Source: Candidatus Eisenbacteria bacterium
GTDB taxonomy: Bacteria > Eisenbacteria > RBG-16-71-46 > SZUA-252
DNA length: 46,301 nucleotides
NCBI GenBank assembly: GCA_035712245.1
Contig: DASTBC010000123.1
Coordinates: 1 to 46,301 of the forward strand
Direction: 5' to 3'
The translations under genes were made by a program, and so were the position numbers. Position 1 is the stretch's first letter. Each line of letters starts with the position of its first letter. The notes below the pieces were generated by a model that ran no database searches, had not been told where the DNA came from, and saw only the letters and a list, made by a program, of their open reading frames with translations. Below, one piece after another: positions 16,148-24,668 of the stretch.

Positions 16148-17410
16148 TTATTCGGCGGTGACCGTGCTCGGCTCCGCACCCTTCAGGCGCTCCAGCGTCT
16201 CCGGGTCGTTCACGCCGGTCTGGACCTCCTTCGGGATGTAGTCGAGCAGGTGCTTGAGCGAGAGGGACTCCTTCACGAGCGAGCGCGCCACGACCATGCG
16301 CTGCACCTGGTTCGTCCCCTCGTAGATCTGCGTGATCTTGGCGTCACGCATGTACTTCTCGATCGGGTAGTCGCGCATGTAGCCGTAGCCGCCGAAGATC
16401 TGGACGGCGTTCGTGGTGACCTCCATGGCGACGTCCGTGGCGAAGAGCTTGCACATGGCGGAGAGCTTCGAGACGTTCGGGGCGCCGCTGTCCACCGCCC
16501 GCGCCGCGGTGTAGACGAGCTGGCGCGCGGCCTCGACCTTCGTGGCCATGTCGGCGAGCATCGCCTGGATCATCTGGAAGGACGAGATCGGGGCGCCGAA
16601 CTGCTCGCGGTGGCCCGCGTAGACCATCGCGTACTCGAGCGCGCCCTGCGCCAGGCCGACGGCCTGGGCCGCCACGCCGGGACGCGCCTTGTCGAGCGTC
16701 GCCATGGCGTGCTTGAAGCCCATGCCCGCGGACTCGCCGAGGAGATTCTTCGCGGGGACGCGGCAATTCTCGAAGTGGATCTCCACGACCGGGACGGCGC
16801 GGATCCCCATCTTGTCCTCGACCTTGCCGATCCGGAAGCCGGGCATCCCCTTCTCCACCATGAGCGCGCTGATCCGCCGGGACTTGGAGCCGGCGTCGGT
16901 CACGCAGAACACGGTGTAGATGTCGGCGGCGCCGCCGTTCGTGTTCCACTTCTTCTCGCCGTTCAGGACGTAGTGGTCGCCCTCGAGGGTCGCGTTGCAC
17001 CGCAGGCTCGCCGCGTCGCTCCCCGCGAACTTCTCGGAGAGGCCGAACGAGATGAGCTTCTCGCCCTTGGCGATCGGGGTGAGCCAGCGGTGCTTCTGCT
17101 CTTCCGTCCCGCCGACCATGACGGGGAAGGTGCCGAGCGCGTTCACGGCGTAGAGCACGCCCACGCCGCCGCACGCGCGCGAGAGCTCCTCGACGCAGAT
17201 GCAGAGGTCGAGCACGCCGCCTCCCCCGCCGCCGTACTCCTTGGAGATCCAGACCCCCATGAGCCCGGCCTTGGCGATGGCTTCCTTGATGTCCCAGGGG
17301 TATTCCTGGAGCCGGTCGTACTTGGCGGCGTTCGGCCGCACGACCTTCTCCGCGACCTCGCGGGCCCGCTCCCGCCACATGAGATTTTGCTCGCTCAGAA
17401 ATCCGGACAC
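16148..17410 (-). CDS. Acyl-CoA dehydrogenase
   Basis: A 420-residue FAD enzyme that oxidises acyl-CoA to trans-2-enoyl-CoA and passes electrons to an electron-transfer flavoprotein. The three-domain family layout is complete: alpha-helical N-terminus, beta domain with [16 protein letters not shown] and [16 protein letters not shown], and C-terminal helices with [32 protein letters not shown] and [10 protein letters not shown], in which Glu364 is the expected catalytic base. The GTG at 17410 has GGGGGA 6 nt upstream; the open frame extends to 17698 but the extra residues are non-homologous and antisense to the glycosylase. Chain-length preference cannot be read. C-terminal residues continue about 40 past the usual end. 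Confidence 0.93.
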   Translation of the reverse strand: MSGFLSEQNLMWRERAREVAEKVVRPNAAKYDRLQEYPWDIKEAIAKAGLMGVWISKEYGGGGGGVLDLCICVEELSRACGGVGVLYAVNALGTFPVMVGGTEEQKHRWLTPIAKGEKLISFGLSEKFAGSDAASLRCNATLEGDHYVLNGEKKWNTNGGAADIYTVFCVTDAGSKSRRISALMVEKGMPGFRIGKVEDKMGIRAVPVVEIHFENCRVPAKNLLGESAGMGFKHAMATLDKARPGVAAQAVGLAQGALEYAMVYAGHREQFGAPISSFQMIQAMLADMATKVEAARQLVYTAARAVDSGAPNVSKLSAMCKLFATDVAMEVTTNAVQIFGGYGYMRDYPIEKYMRDAKITQIYEGTNQVQRMVVARSLVKESLSLKHLLDYIPKEVQTGVNDPETLERLKGAEPSTVTAE

Positions 17411-17466
17411 GTTGTCCCCCGTTCTTGGAGTAAGACCCCGATTATCGTTCAGAGGGTCGCGGTTGG

Positions 17467-18141
17467 CTACCCCGACTTTCGCGCCGGCGCGCTCGCCCGG
17501 CCCGGCGTAACGAACCTGCTGTCCGCCACATAGAACCTCCAGGGCATGAGGTCCCAGGGCTTCGCCGCGGTCTCGCAGCCGATGCGCGCCGAGGTGGCGA
17601 TTCGAGCGCTCGGAACGGGAGTCCCTTCCTCGATCCAGAGCTCCCTCCCGAGGAGATCCGCGCGGTTGTGCCGGAGGTCGAGCCCGAAGGCCTGGCATAG
17701 CTTTCCCGGCCCGCTCGCGAGCTGGTGCGGCCTGGGCCCGGACTCGCCCGCACGGCCCGCTTCACCGCGCGAGGAGGGGCCGCCGTTTTGCCGGGCCCGC
17801 GCCATCCACTCGAGCCCCTCGAGCGGTTCCACGGCCCGGAGCAGCACCGCCGCGGGGCGTCCCTCGGCCTCGGCGACGACGTTCAGCATGTGGTGCATGC
17901 CGTACGTGAGGTACACGTACGCGAACCCGGGAGGTCCGTACATGACGTCGGTCCGCGGCGTCCGTCCCGCGCGCGCATGACAGGCCTTGTCCTCTTCGCC
18001 CACGTACGCCTCCGCCTCCACGATCCGTCCGCGGAGGACGGCGCCCTCCGGCGTGCGCCGGACGAGCACGCGCCCGAGGAGATCGCGGGCGACCGTCAGG
18101 GTGGCGCGCGCGTAGAAGGAACGGGGAAGAGGCGCGGGCAT
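17467..18141 (-). CDS. mpg: DNA-3-methyladenine glycosylase (AAG/Mpg family)
   Basis: A 224-residue base-excision repair enzyme that removes alkylated purines such as 3-methyladenine and hypoxanthine. Family motifs are FYARATLTVARDLLGR, GRIVEAEAYVGEEDKACHA (Glu44 and Tyr46 align with human AAG Glu125 and Tyr127), MYGPPGFAYVYLTYGMHHMLNV, AVLLRAVEP and ASGPGKLCQAFGLD. A Gly/Arg/Ser-rich loop (about 115-137) is inserted before SGPGKL. Its ATG overlaps the ATG of the divergent MFS gene (CATG at 18139-18142). I see no Shine-Dalgarno sequence before it. It ends 56 nt upstream of the acyl-CoA dehydrogenase start. Confidence 0.9.
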   Translation of the reverse strand: MPAPLPRSFYARATLTVARDLLGRVLVRRTPEGAVLRGRIVEAEAYVGEEDKACHARAGRTPRTDVMYGPPGFAYVYLTYGMHHMLNVVAEAEGRPAAVLLRAVEPLEGLEWMARARQNGGPSSRGEAGRAGESGPRPHQLASGPGKLCQAFGLDLRHNRADLLGRELWIEEGTPVPSARIATSARIGCETAAKPWDLMPWRFYVADSRFVTPGRASAPARKSG

Positions 18142-19354
18142 GGCGGGATTCTACCGGATACCGTACCCTCTGGCCCCCGTGGGCCCGCGCCTCGTTCTCT
18201 TCCTCACCGTCTTCATCCATCTCGTCGGATTCGGGATCGTCATCCCGCTCCTGCCGTACTACGCCGAGGTCTACGGCGCGAACGGCGTGACCGTGGGGAT
18301 GCTCGTGGCGTCCTTCTCGCTCATGCAGTTCCTCTTCACGCCGATGTGGGGACGAGTCTCCGACCGGATCGGGCGACGTCCCGTGCTCCTCGGGAGCCTC
18401 GCGGTCACCGGGGTCTCGTACCTCGTGTTCGCCCAGGCGGAGTCGCTCGCGACGCTCTTCGCATCACGGATCCTGGCGGGGATCGCGGGCGCGGCGATCT
18501 CGACCGCGCAGGCCTACGTGGCGGACACGACGGAGCCGTCGCGGAGGACGCACGGAATGGGGCTCATCTATGCGGCGTTTGGAGCCGGCTTCATCTTCGG
18601 TCCCGCGATCGGCGGCTTGTTGAGCCGGTTCGGGTATTCGGTGCCGGGATACGCGGCGGCGGGTCTCGCCTTCCTCGCGGCGGCACTCGCGCTTACGCTC
18701 CTGCCCGAGTCGCTCACCCCCGAAGCACGCCGTGCCGCGGCCGAACGGCAGCGCGCGCGGATCTCTCCCGCGAGCGTGTTCCGGCGGCCGGTCATCGGTC
18801 CCGCGACGGCGCTCTTCTTCCTTTCCACGCTCTGCTTCGCCGCGATGGAGGCCACGTTCGCGATCTACGGCGAGCGCCGGTTCCGTCTCGGCCCGCAGGA
18901 GGTGGGATATCTCATGGCGTTCGTCGGCGTCGTGGCCGCCTTGCTCCAGGCGGGCGCGGTGGGAGCGCTGGCGCGCCGCTTCGGCGAGGGCGCGCTCGTC
19001 CGTGCCGGAGTCTTCGTCATGGGCGCGGGCCTCGTCGTGATGGGACTCGCGCCAGCCTTTCCCCTCCTCGTCGTGGCGATGGGCGTGGTCGCGGTGGGAA
19101 GCAGCCTGACCGGCCCCACGCTCGCGGGACTCGTGAGCTTCGCGGCCGGAGCGGAGGAGCAGGGCGCCGTGCTGGGCGTGTACTCGTCCATGGGAAGTCT
19201 CGCGCGGGCGGTCGGACCGCTCCTCGGCGGGCTCGCGTTCGACCACATCGCTCCCTCCAGCCCGATGTGGCTCGGCGGCGCGGTGGTGGCGCTCTCCGCG
19301 GGGCTCGCGTTCCAGCTCCCCCGCCGCATTGCGAAAGCGGTCAAGGTCGGGTAG
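18140..19354 (+). CDS. Major facilitator superfamily drug-type exporter
   Basis: A 404-residue membrane protein with about 12 hydrophobic helices in two halves and a loop of charged residues near 190-205. MFS motif A GRVSDRIGRRPVLL lies between helices 2 and 3, and motif C-like AAFGAGFIFGPAIGGLL in helix 5 marks it as an antiporter-type (TetA/multidrug) exporter. The substrate cannot be predicted. GAAGAGG lies about 7 nt before the ATG. The ATG overlaps the start codon of the divergent glycosylase gene, so any promoter for it must lie within that gene. The downstream outer-membrane protein gene begins 72 nt later on the same strand. Confidence 0.9.
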   Translation: MAGFYRIPYPLAPVGPRLVLFLTVFIHLVGFGIVIPLLPYYAEVYGANGVTVGMLVASFSLMQFLFTPMWGRVSDRIGRRPVLLGSLAVTGVSYLVFAQAESLATLFASRILAGIAGAAISTAQAYVADTTEPSRRTHGMGLIYAAFGAGFIFGPAIGGLLSRFGYSVPGYAAAGLAFLAAALALTLLPESLTPEARRAAAERQRARISPASVFRRPVIGPATALFFLSTLCFAAMEATFAIYGERRFRLGPQEVGYLMAFVGVVAALLQAGAVGALARRFGEGALVRAGVFVMGAGLVVMGLAPAFPLLVVAMGVVAVGSSLTGPTLAGLVSFAAGAEEQGAVLGVYSSMGSLARAVGPLLGGLAFDHIAPSSPMWLGGAVVALSAGLAFQLPRRIAKAVKVG

Positions 19355-19426
19355 GCTCGCGGTTCACGCAGAAACATTCGAAACGCACGAACGAGAAAGC
19401 GCGCGAGCTCGCGCCCAGGAGGAGAG

Positions 19427-20263
19427 ATGAGAACGCGAACCGCCGCTTGGATCGTTCCCGCCATCGCCTTGTCCGTGATCGCCCTGGCCCTTCCGGCCGG
19501 CGTCACGGCACAAACGCCGACCGGCGGCCAGACCGTTCCGGCGGAAAGCGCGGCGCAGGCGCCCGATAGCGTCCAGGCCCAGCCCCCGGACAGCATTCAG
19601 GCCCAGCCGGCCGGCGAGCCGACCGCGACGCCCCCGCCCGCAACCGCTCCGGCTGCAGGGGCCGCGGGAACGACGGCCACGACGCCGCAGCAGGCCGCGC
19701 CGAGCACCACCCCGCCAGCACAGGCCCCGCCGAGCACGGCGCCGCCCGCGACGGCACCCGCCGCTCCGTCGGCGCAGTCCGCACAGCCGCCGCCGGCGGC
19801 GCAGTCGAGCGCTCCGGCCGGTCGCAAGGAACCCTTCACCAAGGGAACGACGCGCGTGTCGATCACGGGCGGATGGGGACGGAGCTTCGACGAGGACTAC
19901 CTGATGCTCGGAATCGGCGCCGGGCGATTCATCGCGAACGGGCTGAACATCGGCCTCGACGTGGAAGCCTGGATGCTCGGAGACCCCGGCGTGTTCAAGA
20001 TCAGCCCCGCCGTGAACTACGTGCTCAGTGGGCCGCAGCGGCGCACCAAGCCGTACGTGGGCGGATTCTGGCGCCGGACCATGATCGAGGACGCCGAGGA
20101 CCTGAGCTCGGTCGGCGGGAGAGCCGGTGCCTATTTCAAGGGGGCCGGGCCCGTGATGATCGGCGGAGGGGCCGTCTGGGAGAACTACCTGGACTGCGAC
20201 GAGAACCTGTATCAGAACTGCTCGCAGGTCTACCCCGAGTTCCTGATCTCCGCGTCGTTCTAG
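19427..20263 (+). CDS. Secreted outer-membrane beta-barrel-like protein with Pro/Ala/Gln-rich linker
   Basis: A 278-residue protein with an N-terminal signal peptide (1-28, cleavage near GVTAQ). A low-complexity stretch (30-132) is rich in Pro, Ala, Gln and Thr, including a tandem PDSVQAQP/PDSIQAQP. A compact domain (about 135-278) has alternating strands (TRVSITGGWGRSF, YLMLGIGAGRFI, NIGLDVEAWML) and ends in a terminal Phe (LISASF), the usual mark of an outer-membrane barrel. AGGAGGAGAG directly upstream of the ATG is a strong ribosome site. The linker may cross the periplasm or bind cell wall (inference). No enzymatic motif is visible. A terminator hairpin follows 17 nt after the stop. Confidence 0.8.
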   Translation: MRTRTAAWIVPAIALSVIALALPAGVTAQTPTGGQTVPAESAAQAPDSVQAQPPDSIQAQPAGEPTATPPPATAPAAGAAGTTATTPQQAAPSTTPPAQAPPSTAPPATAPAAPSAQSAQPPPAAQSSAPAGRKEPFTKGTTRVSITGGWGRSFDEDYLMLGIGAGRFIANGLNIGLDVEAWMLGDPGVFKISPAVNYVLSGPQRRTKPYVGGFWRRTMIEDAEDLSSVGGRAGAYFKGAGPVMIGGGAVWENYLDCDENLYQNCSQVYPEFLISASF

Positions 20264-20280
20264 CGGAACCTCGAACGAAA

Positions 20281-20317
20281 CGAAGCGCCGGGGCGCGAGA
20301 TTCGCCCCGGCGCTTCG
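20281..20317. terminator. Bidirectional terminator hairpin
   Basis: A perfect 15-bp inverted repeat (CGAAGCGCCGGGGCG at 20281-20295, its complement at 20303-20317) with a 7-nt loop sits between the convergent genes ending at 20263 (plus) and 20357 (minus). There is no long T tract on either side, but its strength and position fit a shared terminator. Confidence 0.7.
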
Positions 20318-20356
20318 TCGTCGTGGAGATCTCTCGCGGCGGGAGCGTCCTCGCGT

Positions 20357-22477
20357 CTAAAAATCCGGGCCGAGCGCGACGATGAGCCGCTTGTCGCCCT
20401 CCGTCCCCGCCTCGGCGCCCACCTCCACTCTTCCGAGGAACGTCCACCAGAGGAGCGAGACGCCCGCTCCGCCGATCCACTTCGTCTCGCCGCTGTAGGC
20501 GGCCGTGTCGGATCGGAGCTCGTCCACGATGGCTCCCCCGCGCAGCCGCAAGCGCACGGAGCTTCCGAGCGGTCCCCCGTGCGCGGCATCGAGCCCCGCC
20601 ACGGCGCGCACGCGTCCGCGCCGCTCGCCCCAGCGGAGCGCCGGCATCAGCCACTCGTCCCCCATCGCGGGAATCACGTCGGGCGGGGATTCCTCCGACA
20701 CGCCCGTGACATCCGCCAGCACTGCCGCGATCGCGGGCCCGAGCCGCCTCGTGTGGGATCCCTTGGCGCGAAGCGTCCAGTAGTCGATCGTGCCGAAGCG
20801 GAGGTCGGCCTCGATGGAGGGATCGTTTCCGACTTCGCGGACCAGGCGCGGCGTTCCGCCGATCTGGAACCAAGGTCCCGCCGATCCGCCTCCCTCCCCT
20901 TCCAGCTCGATCTGCTCGACGCGGATCCCCGTGCTCGCCTGAATGCCACGGTCGATCCGCTGCCACTCCGCGCCGAGCCAGGCCCCGAAGCGCGATACCT
21001 CGGGATCCCCTTCGTCCGTTCCGAGCTCGAGGAATCGCACCTCGGACTCGCCGTACGAGACGCCCGCGGTCCATGCCGAGACGTGCGGCCGGAGCGATGC
21101 GATGCGACCGGTCGCCGCGCCCCACGCGTCGACTCCGTCGACGGACCCTTCGAGGGCGAACTCGATCGGCCACTCGTTCGACATGTGGAGCGACCGGAAG
21201 GAAGACCAGATCTTGCCGCCCCGATCGTTGTCGTATCCCAGGCCGGCGAGCATCGTGGCGGAGCCGCGCTCGTCGGCGCGGATCACGAGGGAGGGCGCCA
21301 CGTCGGTGGCCGTCACGGCGGGCGCGAGGCTGTCGGTGGTCGCCACGGCTTCGCCTGCACTCGCATGCTCGACGGGAGGAGCCTCGATGGAAGGCCACAC
21401 CGCGTCGAAGAGTCCCGTCGCGTAGAGGCGGTCCGTCATCTCGAACACGCGCGAGGCGTCGAACGGCTGCCCGGCGAGCGGCTCGAACGCGCGCCGCATG
21501 AAGGGCTCGAGGAGGAAGCCGTGCGTCTTCATCACGACTCCGGGCGTCGTCCCGGGGAGCGGGCCTGCTTCGCGAGGCTCGTGCTCCCGCTCGACGGCCG
21601 GCAGCGTGTCGAGCACGGCCTGAAGCCCCGTCTCGAGGATGTGAAGAGGATCGACCGGATACTCGACCGAAGACTGGGCCGGATCCAGCTTGGGAACGAT
21701 CAGGAGATCAGGCTCCCCCTGCCGCACCTTCACGGACATCAGCTCCACGCTGCGGCGCGCGAGGTAGAGCGCGTCGAGGCTGTGGGCGCGCGGGGTGGGG
21801 CGGACGACGTCCACCGCGACGACACGGGTCGCTCCCAGCCGCCGAGCTTCCTCGACCGGCAGGTAGTCCGCGATCCCTCCGTCGAAGAGCCGTCGCTCGT
21901 CGATGGTGACCGGCGGGAAGAACCCCGCCACCGACATGCTCGCGCGGATCGCGAGCGCGAGATCGCCGGAGCGGAGCGGGACCAGCTCCCCCGTGTCGAG
22001 ATCCGCCGCCATCGCGCGGAAGCGCCGCGGCAAGAGGTCGAAGTCGCCGTGCGCGCGCGCCGAGGGCGTGAAGAGGAGCCGCGTCAGCGCGCGATTGATG
22101 CGCCAGTCGGGAGAATAGCCGCGCGCGACGAGGGGGGAGCGAGTGCCGGACTGGAGGCGCAAGGTGGCGTGCCGAAGGGATCGTCTCGGTCCCACGCGGT
22201 AGACCATGGGCTCGAAGAGAAGCCGCCAGTCCTCTTCCGCGGCGACGTTCCAGACCGAGTCGGCGGAATAGCCGGCCGCGTAGAGCCCGCCCAGGATCGC
22301 GCCCATGCTCGTGCCCACCACGATTCCCGGGTCGTACCCGCGCTGCTCCAAACCCACGAGCGCGCCGGCGTGCGCGAGCCCTCTCGACCCGCCGCCGGAG
22401 AGGACGAGCGCGTCCTCGGCCCGGGCCGAACCGGAATGGACCAGGATCGCGAGGGCGAGCACCGCGGCGAGGCGCAT
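20357..22477 (-). CDS. Patatin-like phospholipase fused to a POTRA/Omp85-type barrel (type Vd secretion-like)
   Basis: A 706-residue protein. After a signal peptide (1-20, SGSARA) comes a patatin domain with the oxyanion motif GGGSRG (28-33), nucleophile Ser57 in GTSMG and catalytic Asp199 in FDGG. Residues about 310-370 look like a single POTRA module (VFEMTDRLYATGLFDAVWPSIE). The C-terminal 320 residues are repeated amphipathic strands ending ALGPDF, as in the 16-stranded barrel of PlpD/FplA-like proteins. It probably displays a lipase at the cell surface, acting on phospholipids. The start is set at ATG 22477 because the signal peptide begins there; a GTG at 22516 is possible. Convergent with 19427-20263. 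Confidence 0.9.
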   Translation of the reverse strand: MRLAAVLALAILVHSGSARAEDALVLSGGGSRGLAHAGALVGLEQRGYDPGIVVGTSMGAILGGLYAAGYSADSVWNVAAEEDWRLLFEPMVYRVGPRRSLRHATLRLQSGTRSPLVARGYSPDWRINRALTRLLFTPSARAHGDFDLLPRRFRAMAADLDTGELVPLRSGDLALAIRASMSVAGFFPPVTIDERRLFDGGIADYLPVEEARRLGATRVVAVDVVRPTPRAHSLDALYLARRSVELMSVKVRQGEPDLLIVPKLDPAQSSVEYPVDPLHILETGLQAVLDTLPAVEREHEPREAGPLPGTTPGVVMKTHGFLLEPFMRRAFEPLAGQPFDASRVFEMTDRLYATGLFDAVWPSIEAPPVEHASAGEAVATTDSLAPAVTATDVAPSLVIRADERGSATMLAGLGYDNDRGGKIWSSFRSLHMSNEWPIEFALEGSVDGVDAWGAATGRIASLRPHVSAWTAGVSYGESEVRFLELGTDEGDPEVSRFGAWLGAEWQRIDRGIQASTGIRVEQIELEGEGGGSAGPWFQIGGTPRLVREVGNDPSIEADLRFGTIDYWTLRAKGSHTRRLGPAIAAVLADVTGVSEESPPDVIPAMGDEWLMPALRWGERRGRVRAVAGLDAAHGGPLGSSVRLRLRGGAIVDELRSDTAAYSGETKWIGGAGVSLLWWTFLGRVEVGAEAGTEGDKRLIVALGPDF

Positions 22478-22535
22478 CCGAGAAGCATACGCGAGATCGG
22501 GCGGACGGGTACGCACCCGGCGGACGCCGAAACGA

Positions 22536-22569
22536 GGGGCCCGGAAGGGTCGTTCGCCCTCCGGGCCCC
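22536..22569 (-). terminator. Terminator hairpin after the lysine transaminase gene
   Basis: A 13-bp stem (GGGGCCCGGAAGGG with CCCTCCGGGCCCC, one bulged A) encloses the loop TCGTTCG, 38 nt past the transaminase stop. On the minus strand it is followed by TCGTTTCGG. It would separate the lrp-lat transcript from the patatin gene. Confidence 0.6.
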
Positions 22570-22606
22570 ATGTTCTGAATGGATCCTCGTCGCCCTGCGG
22601 CGACGG

Positions 22607-23962
22607 TTACCTGCCGATCGACTTCTTGACCGCGTTCCGGAGCTTCTCGAGCCCGGTCGCGATCTCGTCCTTGCTGATGACGAGCGGCGGCCGGAACCGG
22701 ATCGACTGCGGGCCGCAGCCCAGGACGACCACGCCCTCGGCGTAGAGGTTCGCGATCACCTGGTCGCGCAGCGCGCCATCCCGGAGATCGAACGCGCACA
22801 TGAGGCCCTTGCCTCGCGCGTTCATGACGTGCTCGGGGAACTCCTTGCCGAGACCTTCGAGGCCGGTCAGGAGCTCGGCGCCGCGCGCCGTCGCGTTCTC
22901 GAGGAGCCGCTCCTCCGCGTAGATCTCGAGGTAGCGCTGGCTCCGCACCATGTCCACGAGCGTGCCGCCCCAGGTCGAGTTGATGCGGCTCGAGACCTGG
23001 AACACGTTGTCCCGCACCTCGTCGATCCGCTTCGTCGCGACGAATCCGCAGATCTGCGACTTCTTGCCGAAGCCCACCATGTCCGGCGTCACGCCGTAGT
23101 GCTCGAACGACCAGAACTTGCCGGTCAGGCCGAAGCCCGCCTGCACCTCGTCGAACACGAGCATGGCGTCCTTCTCGTCGGCGATGCGGCGCAGCTCGCG
23201 GAAGAACTCGGGGCGGAAGTGGTTGTCGCCCCCCTCTCCCTGGATCGGCTCGATGATGATGGCGGCGATGTCGTCACGGTTCTGCTCGAACGCGCGCTCC
23301 ATCTGCGCGACCGCGAGCGCCTCGCGCGCCTTCACGTCCTGGAGCCGGTCCTCGTTCAGGGGGAACTCGACCCTGGGATTGACCACGCGCGGCCAGTCGA
23401 ACTTCGGGAAGTAGGCCGTCTTTCGCGGGTCGGTCGTGTTGGTGAGCGAGAGGGTGTAGCCCGACCGGCCATGGAACGCCTGCTCGAAGTGGAGCACCTT
23501 CGTGCCCCGCTCCTCGCGATAGCCGCGGGCGAAGTTCTTGCGGACCTTCCAGTCGAAGGCGGCCTTGAGGGCGTTCTCGATGCCGAGCGTCCCGCCCGCC
23601 ACGAAGAAGGAGTGCGCGAACGAGTCCTTCATCGCGTGCCGCGAGAAGGTCTCGACGAACTCGGCCATCTCGGTCGTGTAGACGTCGCTGTTCGTGACGT
23701 TGTGGAGAGCCGCCTTGAGGAGCCGCGCCTGGAACTCGGGATTCTTCACGCCCGGATGGTTCATGCCGACCGGGTTCGACGCGAAGAAGGAGAAGAAGTC
23801 CATGAGGGCCTTGTTGGCTCGCGAGTCGTGCAGCCACACCCCCTGGCTCTTGTCCAGATCCAGGACGAAGTCGAATCCGTCGGCCAGCATGTGCCGGGCG
23901 AGCGTCTCGTGGACCTTGTCGGGCGTGACCTTGACCGACGAGGTGGTGGCGGTCGGGTTCAT
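22607..23962 (-). CDS. lat: L-lysine 6-transaminase (lysine epsilon-aminotransferase)
   Basis: A 451-residue class III PLP aminotransferase that moves the epsilon-amino group of lysine to 2-oxoglutarate, giving aminoadipate semialdehyde. From memory, the Mycobacterium tuberculosis LAT active site (Lys300, Glu243, Gln274, Thr330) is matched here at the same residue numbers: Lys300 in GFGKKSQICG, Glu243 in PIQGEGGDNH, Gln274 in FDEVQAGFG, Thr330 in INSTWGG. AAAGGAGAG lies just before the ATG. The ATG overlaps the TGA of the upstream Lrp gene (ATGA), the same lrp-lat pairing known in mycobacteria. Likely role: lysine catabolism or stationary-phase adaptation. A hairpin terminator follows. Confidence 0.93.
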   Translation of the reverse strand: MNPTATTSSVKVTPDKVHETLARHMLADGFDFVLDLDKSQGVWLHDSRANKALMDFFSFFASNPVGMNHPGVKNPEFQARLLKAALHNVTNSDVYTTEMAEFVETFSRHAMKDSFAHSFFVAGGTLGIENALKAAFDWKVRKNFARGYREERGTKVLHFEQAFHGRSGYTLSLTNTTDPRKTAYFPKFDWPRVVNPRVEFPLNEDRLQDVKAREALAVAQMERAFEQNRDDIAAIIIEPIQGEGGDNHFRPEFFRELRRIADEKDAMLVFDEVQAGFGLTGKFWSFEHYGVTPDMVGFGKKSQICGFVATKRIDEVRDNVFQVSSRINSTWGGTLVDMVRSQRYLEIYAEERLLENATARGAELLTGLEGLGKEFPEHVMNARGKGLMCAFDLRDGALRDQVIANLYAEGVVVLGCGPQSIRFRPPLVISKDEIATGLEKLRNAVKKSIGR

Positions 23963-24510
23963 CGGGCTCTCCTTTCGCGTGGTGCGGGGTGGCCGGCCGT
24001 CGCGTCGTCCGGCGTGGGTTCGACGTTCAATTTGATCCGGTGCTGCTCCTTCGAAGTGGCCAGGACGATGAGCGTCCTCGTCTGGCGCACGCCGCGCACC
24101 GTGTTGAGCTTTTCGATCAGGAGGCGCCGGAACGCCTGCATGTCCGGGAGCCTCACCTTGAGGAGGAGCGAGAACTCCCCCGTGATGTGGTGGCACTCGA
24201 GCACCTCGTCCAGGTCCCGCACGGCCTCGAGGAACCCGGCCTCGTACTTGGGGTGCTCGATGAAGACCTCGATGAACGCGGTGACGTCGTGCCCGAGCTT
24301 GCGCTCGTCGAGGAGCGTGACGTAGCCGCGGATGTACCCGCCGCGCTCGAGCTTTCGGATCCGCTCGTTCACGGACGGCGCGGTGAGCCCGACCTCCTTC
24401 GCCAGCTCCGCCTGGGTCAATTTGGCGTTGTCCTGGAGCAGCGCGAGGATCTTCCGATCTGTCGGGTCCAGGCCACCGCTCACTACTTTGATTCGGTGAT
24501 TTGGTTCCAT
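23959..24510 (-). CDS. Lrp/AsnC-family transcriptional regulator
   Basis: A 183-residue regulator. An N-terminal winged helix-turn-helix (14-65: LDPTDRKILALLQDNAKLTQ, then LAKEVGLTAPSVNERIRKLE) is followed by a RAM ligand-binding domain (about 80-155, with HHITGEFSLLLKVR). A short charged tail follows. Lrp proteins form dimers or octamers and respond to amino acids; here lysine is the obvious ligand given the coupled lysine transaminase (inference). It overlaps that gene by 4 nt. A partial palindrome sits directly at its own start, suggesting autoregulation. No clear Shine-Dalgarno sequence precedes the ATG at 24510; GTG 24483 is a weaker alternative start. Confidence 0.92.
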   Translation of the reverse strand: MEPNHRIKVVSGGLDPTDRKILALLQDNAKLTQAELAKEVGLTAPSVNERIRKLERGGYIRGYVTLLDERKLGHDVTAFIEVFIEHPKYEAGFLEAVRDLDEVLECHHITGEFSLLLKVRLPDMQAFRRLLIEKLNTVRGVRQTRTLIVLATSKEQHRIKLNVEPTPDDATAGHPAPRERRAR

Positions 24511-24529
24511 TGCCTATGATTATTCGGCA
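24511..24529. promoter_or_regulatory. Candidate Lrp operator in an AT-rich divergent region
   Basis: TGCCTATGATTATTCGGCA is an imperfect palindrome (TGCC/GGCA ends, 6 of 9 pairs match) immediately next to the Lrp start codon. It lies in the most AT-rich stretch of the window (about 24490-24565), between the divergent lrp-lat pair and the AAA+/VWA pair. Its size and AT-rich core resemble Lrp-type sites. I cannot place -35/-10 boxes here with confidence. Confidence 0.4.
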
Positions 24530-24668
24530 TTTTGGCCACAATAGTCCATATTTATTTTGACCCGGGCGTGCAGCGGAGGAGGAGGGTCTTCTTGAGGGTG
24601 GAGGCGTCTAAGGAGTACGCTCGCATCGAGATGAGCCGTTCACGCGTCCAGGAGGGGTCAGGAAGGCC

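Noticed and set aside
15412-16161. Plus-strand frame of 249 residues over the AhpE-like gene
   Set aside because: It is antisense to a gene with a clear peroxiredoxin active site and strong ribosome site, and is composed of Arg/Val/His-rich noise.
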